This document shows positions 57,430 to 64,000 of a stretch of 64,000 nt of DNA, piece after piece. Origin of the DNA: Streptococcus mitis NCTC 12261 (GTDB lineage: Bacteria > Bacillota > Bacilli > Lactobacillales > Streptococcaceae); NCBI RefSeq assembly GCF_000148585.2, contig NZ_CP028414.1, positions 735,501 through 799,500 on the forward strand, given 5' to 3'. Position 1 is the stretch's first letter. Every line of letters starts with the position of its first letter. Made by a program: the position numbers and the translations under genes. Below the pieces are notes generated by a model. The model made no database searches and was not told where the DNA came from. It was given only the letters and a program-made list of their open reading frames with translations.

Positions 57430-57463
57430 AAAGAGCAGTTCAGGTGGACTTGCTCTTTCTTTT
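57430..57463. terminator. Bidirectional terminator between the phoH-like gene and ald
   Basis: AAAGAGCA (57430-57437) pairs with TGCTCTTT (57451-57458), with T and A runs on the outer sides. Confidence 0.8.
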
Positions 57464-57481
57464 ATCTGATAATTATATTTT

Positions 57482-58594
57482 TTAGACTAGTTCATCAATT
57501 GGAGTATGTTTTTTATCGAGACCTTGGGCTACTGGAAGACTGGTTAAGTAACCTTGATAAGTGGTCACACCTTGACGCAAGCCCTTATCTTCAGAGATTG
57601 CTTGTATAAAACCTTTACCAGCCAAAGCTTCGATATAAGGAAGAGTGACATTGGTTAGGGCGATGGTTGAAGTACGGGCAACTGCACCAGGGATGTTGGC
57701 AACGGCATAGTGGAGAACGCCGTATTTTTCATAGACAGGTTCATCGTGCGTTGTGACACGGTCAGCTGTCTCGATAATGCCCCCTTGGTCAACGGCGACG
57801 TCCACAATGACAGAGCCTGGACGCATTTGCTTGACCATCTCATCTGTCACCAATTTTGGTACTTTGGCACCTGGGATGAGAACCGCTCCGATCACCACAT
57901 CCGCATCTCTCACACTGGCTTCGATGTTGAGCGAATTGGACATAAGGGTTTGAATTTGATGACCAAAGACCTCCTCTAAAACGGAGAGACGTTTAGCACT
58001 GATATCAAGGATGGTCACTTGCGCTCCCAATCCTAAAGCGATGCGGGCAGCATGGGTCCCTACGACACCACCACCGATGATGGTTACTTTTCCTTTAGGT
58101 ACACCCGGTACACCACCCAGTAGGACGCCAGAACCTCCTGCTTGTTTGGTTAGGAAGTGAGCTCCGATTTGGACTGCCATACGGCCTGCAACCTCACTCA
58201 TAGGAACGAGGAGTGGTAACTGGCCTTGGGAATCATGGACAGTTTCATAGGCAATCCCTGTTGTTTTTGCTGCTAGCATAGCATCTGCTAATTCAGGAGC
58301 AGCGGCCATGTGCAAGTAGGTGAAGAGAAGCAGGTCGTCACGCAAGTACTCATATTCAGAAGGTAATGGTTCTTTTACTTTCACGACTAACTTTGCAGCC
58401 CAAGCTTCACCAGCACTAGCGACAATTTCAGCTCCTTGCTTTTGATAGTCAGCATCAGTAAAGCCTGAACCGAGACCAGCATTTGTTTCGATAAGGACGC
58501 GATGACCACGACCGACTAAGCTGAGGACACCAGCAGGTGTGAGGGCAACACGGTTTTCATTATTCTTAATTTCTTTTGGAATTCCGATTAACAT
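57482..58594 (-). CDS. ald: Alanine dehydrogenase
   Basis: Reversibly deaminates L-alanine to pyruvate with NAD+. The 370-residue protein has [20 protein letters not shown], the catalytic His region [12 protein letters not shown] and the Rossmann motif [14 protein letters not shown]. The catalytic Asp is in [11 protein letters not shown]. It appears intact. AAAGGGAG precedes the ATG on the minus strand. Monocistronic, convergent with the phoH-like gene. Confidence 0.96.
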   Translation of the reverse strand: MLIGIPKEIKNNENRVALTPAGVLSLVGRGHRVLIETNAGLGSGFTDADYQKQGAEIVASAGEAWAAKLVVKVKEPLPSEYEYLRDDLLLFTYLHMAAAPELADAMLAAKTTGIAYETVHDSQGQLPLLVPMSEVAGRMAVQIGAHFLTKQAGGSGVLLGGVPGVPKGKVTIIGGGVVGTHAARIALGLGAQVTILDISAKRLSVLEEVFGHQIQTLMSNSLNIEASVRDADVVIGAVLIPGAKVPKLVTDEMVKQMRPGSVIVDVAVDQGGIIETADRVTTHDEPVYEKYGVLHYAVANIPGAVARTSTIALTNVTLPYIEALAGKGFIQAISEDKGLRQGVTTYQGYLTSLPVAQGLDKKHTPIDELV

Positions 58595-58765
58595 AGAGAA
58601 AAACTCCCTTTCTATTGACGGGTTGTAAATGATTTATCACATTATCTATAAAAATAAGGTGATGATTTTATTCTATATGAAACCGCTTTAAAAAGCAAGG
58701 AAAACTTGTTGTAACTTCTTTTTTATGCTAGACTGATAGAAAATACTTTTGAATGGTAGAAACGT

Positions 58766-59335
58766 ATGGAATCAATCTTTTTAAAACTAGCTCAGTATCC
58801 AATAGTCGAGACTGAGCGTTTATTGCTTAGACCTGTAACCTTGGATGATGCAGAAGAAATGTTTGACTATGCCTCGGATAAGGATAATACACGTTACACT
58901 TTTCTAACCAATCAAAATTTAGAAGAAACCAAAAATAATATTGCTCAGTTCTACTTGGCTAATCCCTTGGGACGTTGGGGAATAGAACTAAAAAGCAATG
59001 GCAAATTTATCGGAACAATTGATTTGCACAAGATTGATCCTGCTCTTAAGAAGGCGGCTATTGGCTACATTATCAATAAAAAGTATTGGAATCAAGGATT
59101 AACGACAGAAGCCAATCGTGCCGTGATTGAGCTGGCTTTTGAGAAGATTGGAATGAACAAGTTGACCGCCCTTCACGATAAGGATAATCCCGCATCTGGC
59201 AAGGTCATGGAGAAATCAGGCATGCGCTTTTCCCATGAAGAACCATATGCTTGTATGGACCAGCATGAAGAAGGCCGAATCGTTACAAGAGTTCATTATG
59301 TCTTGACCAAGGAAGACTATTTTACATATAAATAA
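58766..59335 (+). CDS. GNAT-family N-acetyltransferase (RimJ/RimL-like)
   Basis: A 189-residue acetyltransferase with the RimL-type start ERLLLRPVTLDDAEEMF, an acetyl-CoA site around KYWNQGLTTEANRAVIEL, and a C-terminal block KVMEKSGMRF. Substrate unknown (protein N-terminus or small amine). No strong ribosome-binding site precedes the ATG (GGTAGAAACGT). Followed by a terminator and then the competence operon. Confidence 0.85.
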   Translation: MESIFLKLAQYPIVETERLLLRPVTLDDAEEMFDYASDKDNTRYTFLTNQNLEETKNNIAQFYLANPLGRWGIELKSNGKFIGTIDLHKIDPALKKAAIGYIINKKYWNQGLTTEANRAVIELAFEKIGMNKLTALHDKDNPASGKVMEKSGMRFSHEEPYACMDQHEEGRIVTRVHYVLTKEDYFTYK

Positions 59336-59336
59336 G

Positions 59337-59367
59337 CAGTTGAGAAGAAATTTTCAACTGTTTTTTC
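59337..59367 (+). terminator. Terminator after the GNAT gene
   Basis: CAGTTGA (59337-59343) and TCAACTG (59354-59360) followed by six T. Confidence 0.8.
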
Positions 59368-59374
59368 TTCCTCT

Positions 59375-59382
59375 TACGAATA
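59375..59382 (+). promoter_or_regulatory. Combox (SigX/ComX promoter) for comEA-comEC
   Basis: TACGAATA, an exact match to the streptococcal late-competence box, preceded by a T-rich tract and lying 20 nt before the comEA ATG. No SigA promoter is evident, so expression should depend on the competence sigma factor. Confidence 0.9.
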
Positions 59383-59401
59383 ATCTAAGAGAGGAGAAAA
59401 T

Positions 59402-60052
59402 ATGGAAGCAATTATCGAGAAAATCAAAGAGTATAAAATCATTGTTATCTGTACTGGTCTGGGATTACTTGTCGGAGGATTTTTCCTGCTAAAGCCAGCT
59501 CCACAAACACCTGTCAAGGAAACGAATTTGCAGGCAGAAGTTGTAGCAGTTTCCAAGGATTCGGTATCCGAAAAGGAAGTAAAGAAGGAAGAAAAGGAAG
59601 AACCCCTTGAACAAGATCTAATCACAGTAGATGTCAAAGGTGCTGTTAAATCGCCAGGGATTTATGATTTGCCTGTAGGTAGTCGAGTCAATGATGCTGT
59701 TCAGAAGGCTGGTGGCTTGACAGAACAAGCAGATAGCAAGTCGCTCAATCTAGCTCAGAAAGTTAGTGACGAGGCTCTGGTTTACGTCCCAACTAAGGGA
59801 GAAGAAGCAGCTAGTCAGCAGGCAGGTCCTGGGACGGCTTCCTCAACGAGCAAGGAAAAGAAGGTCAATCTCAATAAGGCCAGTCTGGAAGAACTCAAGC
59901 AGGTCAAAGGACTGGGTGGCAAACGAGCTCAGGATATTATCGACCATCGTGAGGCAAATGGGAAATTCAAGTCGGTTGATGAACTCAAGAAAGTCTCTGG
60001 CATTGGTGCCAAGACCATAGAAAAGTTAAAAGATTATGTTACAGTGGATTAA
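59402..60052 (+). CDS. comEA: Competence DNA receptor ComEA (CelA)
   Basis: A membrane-anchored double-stranded DNA receptor for transformation. The 216-residue protein has one N-terminal membrane helix (about residues 14-32). An SLBB-type domain (VDVKGAVKSPGIYDLPVGSR) and a C-terminal double helix-hairpin-helix DNA-binding region (VNLNKASLEELKQVKGLGGK) follow. AGAGGAG precedes the ATG. Its end overlaps comEC by 17 nt. Controlled by the combox at 59375. Confidence 0.96.
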   Translation: MEAIIEKIKEYKIIVICTGLGLLVGGFFLLKPAPQTPVKETNLQAEVVAVSKDSVSEKEVKKEEKEEPLEQDLITVDVKGAVKSPGIYDLPVGSRVNDAVQKAGGLTEQADSKSLNLAQKVSDEALVYVPTKGEEAASQQAGPGTASSTSKEKKVNLNKASLEELKQVKGLGGKRAQDIIDHREANGKFKSVDELKKVSGIGAKTIEKLKDYVTVD

Positions 60053-62276
60053 GAATTTCTCTATTCCCCTAATTTACCTTAGTTTTCTGTTGCTTTGGCT
60101 TTACTACGCCATTTTCTCATCATCTTATCTCGCACTACTAGGTTTTGTTTTTCTGCTAGTCTGTCTCTTTATCCAATTTCCGTGGAAATCTGCTGGTAAA
60201 GTTCTAATAATTTGTGGAATCTTTGGTTTCTGGTTTCTGTTTCAAAATTGGCAACAGAGTCAAGCGAGTCAAAATTTGGCGGATTCTGTTGAAAGGGTAC
60301 GGATTTTACCAGACACTGTTAAGGTCAATGGTGATAGTCTATCCTTTCGTGGTAAGTCTGATGGACGCATTTTTCAAGTCTATTATAAACTCCAGTCCGA
60401 GGAGGAGAAAGAAGCCTTTCAAGCTTTAACCGACCTTCATGAGATAGGACTAGAAGGAAAACTTTCAGAACCAGACGGGCAGAGAAATTTTGGTGGTTTT
60501 GACTACCAAGCCTATCTGAAAACTCAAGGGATTTACCAAACATTAACTATCAAAAGAATCCAGTCACTTCAAAAGGTTAGCAGTTGGGATATAGGAGAAA
60601 ATCTGTCCAGTTTACGTCGAAAGACTGTGGTTTGGATTAAGACGCATTTTCCAGACCCTATGCGCAATTACATGACAGGGCTCTTGTTAGGACATCTGGA
60701 CACCGACTTTGAGGAGATGAACGGGCTTTATTCTAGTTTAGGAATTATCCACCTCTTTGCCTTGTCGGGTATGCAGGTAGGTTTTTTCATGGACGGATTT
60801 AAGAAACTCCTCTTGCGATTGGGCTTGACTCAAGAAAAGTTGAAATGGCTGACTTATCCCTTTTCCCTTATCTATGCAGGGCTGACAGGATTTTCAGCAT
60901 CAGTTATTCGCAGTCTTTTGCAAAAGTTACTGGCACAACATGGTGTTAAGGGCTTGGATAATTTTGCCTTGACGGTCCTTGTCCTCTTTATCGTCATGCC
61001 CAACTTTTTCTTGACAGCAGGAGGAGTCTTGTCCTGCGCTTATGCTTTTATCTTGACCATGACCAGCAAAGAAGGAGAAGGCCTCAAGGCTGTTGCTAGA
61101 GAAAGTCTAGTCATTTCCTTGGGAATATTACCCATCCTATCCTTCTATTTTGCAGAATTTCAGCCTTGGTCTATCCTTTTGACCTTTGTCTTTTCCTTTC
61201 TTTTTGACTTGGTCTTCTTACCGCTCTTGTCTATCTTATTTGCCCTTTCCTTTCTTCATCCAGTCATTCAGCTGAATTTTATTTTTGAATGGTTGGAGGG
61301 AATGATTCGCTTTGTATCACAGGTGGCAAGTAGACCTCTGGTCTTTGGACAACCCAATGCATGGATTTTAATCTTATTGTTAATTTCCTTGGCTTTGGTC
61401 TATGATTTGAGGAAAAACATTAAAAGGCTAGCAGTGTTGAGCTTATTGATTACAGGTCTCTTTTTCTTGACCAAGCATCCACTGGAAAATGAAATCACCA
61501 TGCTGGATGTTGGGCAAGGGGAAAGTATTTTCCTACGGGATGTAACTGGTAAAATCATTCTCATAGATGTGGGTGGCAAGGCAGAGTCTAGTAAGAAAAT
61601 AGAAAAATGGCAAGAAAAGACGACGACCAGTAATGCCCAGCGAACCTTGATACCCTATCTCAAAAGTCGCGGAGTATCCAAGATTGACCAGCTAATTTTG
61701 ACCAATACGGACAAGGAATATGTTGGAGATTTGTTGGAGGTGACCAAGGCTTTTCATGTAGGCGAAATTTTAGTGTCAAAAGGCAGTTTGAAACAGAAGC
61801 AATTTGTGGCAGAACTACAAGCGACCCAAACAAAAGTTAGAAGTATAACAGCAGGAGAGAACTTGTCAATTTTTGGAAGTCAGTTAGAAGTCCTATCTCC
61901 AAGGAAAATTGGAGATGGAGGTTATGAAGATTCCCTGGTTCTGTATGGAAAACTTTTGGATAAGTACTTTCTCTTCACAGGAAATTTGGAGGAAAAAGGA
62001 GAGAAGGAATTGCTGAAGCACTATCCAGACTTGAAAGTGGATGTTTTAAAAGCTGGCCAACATGGCTCTAAAAAATCATCAAGTTCAGACTTTCTAGAAA
62101 AACTCAAACCAGAGTTTACTCTTATCTCAGTTGGAAAGAACAATCGAGCGAAACTCCCCCATCAGGAAACTTTGACACGACTGGAAACTATCAATAGTAA
62201 AGTTTACCGAACTGACCAGCATGGAGCTATACGCTTTAAAGGGTGGAATAGTTGGAAAGTCGAAACGGTTGGTTAA
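60036..62276 (+). CDS. comEC: Competence DNA channel ComEC (CelB)
   Basis: The membrane channel that takes single-stranded DNA into the cytoplasm. The 746-residue protein has N-terminal membrane helices, an extracytoplasmic OB-like region, the competence membrane domain (YSSLGIIHLFALSGMQVGFF), more helices to about residue 490, and a C-terminal metallo-beta-lactamase-like domain. That domain keeps LDVGQGESIFL and a late GQHGSKKSSS. Its HxHxDH position reads NTDKEYVGD, lacking the zinc ligands. It begins inside comEA and shares the combox. The gene looks intact. Confidence 0.95.
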   Translation: MLQWIKNFSIPLIYLSFLLLWLYYAIFSSSYLALLGFVFLLVCLFIQFPWKSAGKVLIICGIFGFWFLFQNWQQSQASQNLADSVERVRILPDTVKVNGDSLSFRGKSDGRIFQVYYKLQSEEEKEAFQALTDLHEIGLEGKLSEPDGQRNFGGFDYQAYLKTQGIYQTLTIKRIQSLQKVSSWDIGENLSSLRRKTVVWIKTHFPDPMRNYMTGLLLGHLDTDFEEMNGLYSSLGIIHLFALSGMQVGFFMDGFKKLLLRLGLTQEKLKWLTYPFSLIYAGLTGFSASVIRSLLQKLLAQHGVKGLDNFALTVLVLFIVMPNFFLTAGGVLSCAYAFILTMTSKEGEGLKAVARESLVISLGILPILSFYFAEFQPWSILLTFVFSFLFDLVFLPLLSILFALSFLHPVIQLNFIFEWLEGMIRFVSQVASRPLVFGQPNAWILILLLISLALVYDLRKNIKRLAVLSLLITGLFFLTKHPLENEITMLDVGQGESIFLRDVTGKIILIDVGGKAESSKKIEKWQEKTTTSNAQRTLIPYLKSRGVSKIDQLILTNTDKEYVGDLLEVTKAFHVGEILVSKGSLKQKQFVAELQATQTKVRSITAGENLSIFGSQLEVLSPRKIGDGGYEDSLVLYGKLLDKYFLFTGNLEEKGEKELLKHYPDLKVDVLKAGQHGSKKSSSSDFLEKLKPEFTLISVGKNNRAKLPHQETLTRLETINSKVYRTDQHGAIRFKGWNSWKVETVG

Positions 62277-62311
62277 TGAGCAGAAACTTTTCAAAAAAAT
62301 AACTTTTTATC

Positions 62312-62340
62312 TTGACAAGAGCTAGAAAACTTGGTATCAT
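62312..62340 (+). promoter_or_regulatory. infC-rpmI-rplT promoter
   Basis: TTGACA (62312-62317) and TATCAT (62335-62340) with an ideal 17-nt spacer. Confidence 0.8.
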
Positions 62341-62346
62341 GTAAAA

Positions 62347-62504
62347 GTTGAGAAAAGCAGAAGTGAGAGCTTCTCGCCTTGTGACATGAAGTTGCCTGGC
62401 CCTACGGATGAAAAGTTTCTAAGAAACGCTATCATAACGTGCGGGCTTGTATATTTACGAGTCCGCTATTGTTTTTCTCTAATAAAACAAAAGAGGTGAA
62501 AACC
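62347..62504 (+). ncRNA. infC operon leader (L20-leader-like) with attenuator hairpin
   Basis: About 155 nt of 5' UTR contain several stems, among them GAGAAAAGC/GCTTCTC-type pairing at its start. At its end a terminator-like stem GCGGGCTTGTA (62441-62451) / TACGAGTCCGC (62456-62466) is followed by TATTGTTTTT. In Firmicutes the leader of this operon is bound by L20 and acts by attenuation. Assignment to that class is by position and shape. Confidence 0.65.
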
Positions 62505-63026
62505 ATAGCAAAGCAAGACTTATTCATCAATGATGAGATTCGTGTACGTGAAGTTCGCTTGATTGGTCTTGAAGGAGAACAGCTAGGCATCAAGCCACTC
62601 AGTGAAGCGCAAGCTTTGGCTGATAACGCTAATGTTGACCTAGTATTGATTCAACCCCAAGCCAAACCGCCTGTTGCAAAAATTATGGACTACGGTAAGT
62701 TCAAGTTTGAGTACCAGAAGAAGCAAAAAGAACAACGTAAAAAACAAAGTGTTGTTACTGTGAAAGAAGTTCGTCTAAGTCCAACTATTGACAAGGGTGA
62801 CTTTGATACAAAACTTCGCAATGCACGCAAATTCCTTGAAAAAGGAAATAAAGTTAAGGTATCTATTCGCTTTAAGGGTCGTATGATTACCCATAAAGAG
62901 ATTGGTGCAAAAGTTTTAGCCGAGTTTGCTGAAGCAACTCAAGATATTGCCATCATCGAACAACGTGCTAAAATGGATGGACGTCAAATGTTCATGCAAT
63001 TGGCGCCAGCGACTGACAAAAAATAA
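62505..63026 (+). CDS. infC: Translation initiation factor IF-3, AUA start
   Basis: IF-3 discriminates start codons and keeps the 30S subunit free. The conserved protein begins [20 protein letters not shown] and has the two IF-3 domains joined by the Lys-rich helix [18 protein letters not shown] (62491-62498) lies 6 nt before ATA at 62505. No ATG, GTG or TTG occupies that place. The only in-frame conventional candidate, GTG at 62439, lies inside the attenuator stem. I therefore place the start at ATA, giving 173 residues. Rare start codons on infC (AUU in E. coli) are a known autoregulatory device. Confidence 0.85.
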
Positions 63027-63058
63027 TTGTCAGAAAGTTAAATAAAGGAGAAAAAATC

Positions 63059-63259
63059 ATGCCAAAACAAAAAACACACCGCGCATCAGCTAAACGTTTC
63101 AAACGTACAGGTTCTGGTGGACTTAAACGTTTCCGTGCTTACACTTCTCACCGTTTCCACGGAAAAACTAAGAAACAACGTCGTCATCTTCGTAAAGCAT
63201 CTATGGTGCATTCAGGAGATTACAAACGTATCAAAGCAATGCTTACTCGCTTGAAATAA
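63059..63259 (+). CDS. rpmI: 50S ribosomal protein L35
   Basis: A 66-residue very basic large-subunit protein: [44 protein letters not shown] precedes the ATG. Lies between infC and rplT in the conserved operon. Confidence 0.98.
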   Translation: MPKQKTHRASAKRFKRTGSGGLKRFRAYTSHRFHGKTKKQRRHLRKASMVHSGDYKRIKAMLTRLK

Positions 63260-63310
63260 TAGCTTGACTGTAAGTAAACAATTCTAGGAAATATTTGGAG
63301 GAAATAAAAC

Positions 63311-63670
63311 ATGGCACGTGTTAAAGGTGGCGTTGTATCACGCAAACGTCGTAAACGTATTCTTAAATTAGCAAAAGGTTACTATGGAGCTAAACACATC
63401 TTGTTCCGTACTGCAAAAGAACAAGTAATGAACTCTTACTACTATGCATACCGTGACCGTCGTCAGAAAAAACGTGACTTCCGCAAATTGTGGATCACTC
63501 GTATCAATGCGGCAGCTCGTATGAACGGACTTTCATACTCACAATTGATGCATGGTTTGAAATTGGCTGAGATCGAAGTTAACCGTAAAATGCTTGCTGA
63601 CTTGGCTGTTAACGATGCAGCAGCTTTCACAGCTCTTGCAGATGCAGCTAAAGCAAAACTTGGTAAATAA
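63311..63670 (+). CDS. rplT: 50S ribosomal protein L20
   Basis: A 119-residue 23S rRNA-binding protein required for large-subunit assembly and, in Firmicutes, the feedback regulator of this operon. [37 protein letters not shown] and [20 protein letters not shown] are typical. TTGGAGG precedes the ATG. Confidence 0.98.
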   Translation: MARVKGGVVSRKRRKRILKLAKGYYGAKHILFRTAKEQVMNSYYYAYRDRRQKKRDFRKLWITRINAAARMNGLSYSQLMHGLKLAEIEVNRKMLADLAVNDAAAFTALADAAKAKLGK

Positions 63671-63679
63671 TAATTGATT

Positions 63680-63735
63680 GTTTCATTTTGCCTTATGCGG
63701 TGTATGCCGTAAAAGGCAGGATGAAACTTTTTTAT
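63680..63735 (+). terminator. Terminator of the infC operon
   Basis: GTTTCATTTTGCCTT (63680-63694) pairs with AAGGCAGGATGAAAC (63713-63727) with a small bulge. An inner GCGG/CCGT pairing and a T run after it complete the structure. Confidence 0.9.
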
Positions 63736-63845
63736 TTTCCATAAATGATTTTCTATTTTAGAGAGTAAATCACAGATTTTTTCAAAGAAAATAGGATATT
63801 TCTTGTATAATAGGAATATCTAAAAAGATTTGGAGTTAGAAGAAG

Positions 63846-64000
63846 ATGATAGTAGGTATTGATTTAGGAACGACTAATTCTTTAGTAGGAGTATACCAAG
63901 ATGGCCAGGTCAAGCTGCTTCCCAATGCTTTTGGTGAATATTTGACTCCTTCTGTTGTGGCTTTAGATGACAATGATGAAATCATAGTTGGAAAAATTGC
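63846..64000 (+). CDS. Hsp70-family protein, 3' end cut by window
   Basis: The first 51 codons of an Hsp70-type ATPase: MIVGIDLGTTNSLVGVYQDG with the phosphate-1 motif DLGTTNS, then PSVVALDDNDEIIVG. The gene runs off the window. TTTGGAG lies 8 or more nt before the ATG, and a TATAAT at 63806-63811 is its likely -10. It is not main DnaK, whose N-terminus begins SKIIGIDLGTTNS-like. Probably the second, HscC-like Hsp70 of streptococci. Confidence 0.85.
   Translation, partial: MIVGIDLGTTNSLVGVYQDGQVKLLPNAFGEYLTPSVVALDDNDEIIVGKI

Noticed and set aside
57482-58594. Possible frameshift in ald, as I recalled for some streptococcal strains
   Set aside because: The reading frame is open over the full 370 residues with all motifs in order.

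Overview
The window is low-GC Firmicute DNA and almost certainly comes from the Streptococcus mitis/pneumoniae group. Evidence: a BOX-type repeat at 49292-49407, a choline-binding phosphorylcholine esterase (Pce/CbpE), a SigX combox (TACGAATA) in front of comEA-comEC, and close resemblance of most proteins to pneumococcal ones. An ANT(6)-like adenylyltransferase lies between parE and parC, and ParC carries Gly52 and Asp91 with wild-type Ser79/Asp83. As I recall, both are typical of S. mitis/S. oralis rather than classical S. pneumoniae. I favour S. mitis or a close relative. Species cannot be fixed by reading alone.

Layout. 1-3154: purine nucleoside phosphorylases punA (5' end missing) and deoD, with a ClC-type channel gene between them. 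3181-4982 (minus): FlaR-like kinase, rpsT, coaA. 5182-13546: nucleoside catabolism and uptake (deoA, deoC, cdd, lipoprotein pnrA, ABC transporter nupABC), headed by a methyltransferase gene with a 1-nt frameshift. 13584-19852: plsY, parE, ANT(6)-like gene, parC. 19987-24902: ilvE, an oligopeptide-binding lipoprotein, tRNA-Tyr, tRNA-Gln, rpsA. 24988-32707: fRMsr-like GAF protein, dnaX, a small membrane protein, sufCDSUB. 32791-41602: dacA, AI-2E-family permease, tuf, DEAD-box helicase, oxidoreductase, DUF1275 protein, rplU-prp-rpmA, then a scar with an integrase tail, a terminal-inverted-repeat element and a frameshifted lipoprotein gene. 41845-49257: LysR regulator, lspA, rluD, pce, proBAC. 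49292-57425: BOX, tmk-holB-yabA-rsmI, trmFO, pyrH-frr-cvfB-yozE, phoH. 57482-62276: ald (minus), GNAT, comEA-comEC. 62312-63670: infC-rpmI-rplT. A partial Hsp70 gene closes the window.

How the genes work together. PnrA-NupABC imports nucleosides, PunA/DeoD/DeoA/Cdd split or deaminate them, and DeoC passes deoxyribose phosphate to glycolysis. sufCDSUB is a complete Fe-S assembly system. proBAC makes proline from glutamate. Prp is encoded beside its substrate RpmA. ComEA/ComEC take up DNA under competence control.

The features that standard annotation explains least are in non-coding DNA. Two related structured leaders run right up to the start codons of deoD and parC, neither of which has a Shine-Dalgarno sequence. 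A three-unit, 49-nt tandem-hairpin leader precedes trmFO. Three genes share the same extended -10 box exactly 6 nt before ATG, predicting leaderless mRNAs. infC appears to start at AUA. I saw no CRISPR array, complete insertion sequence or complete prophage.
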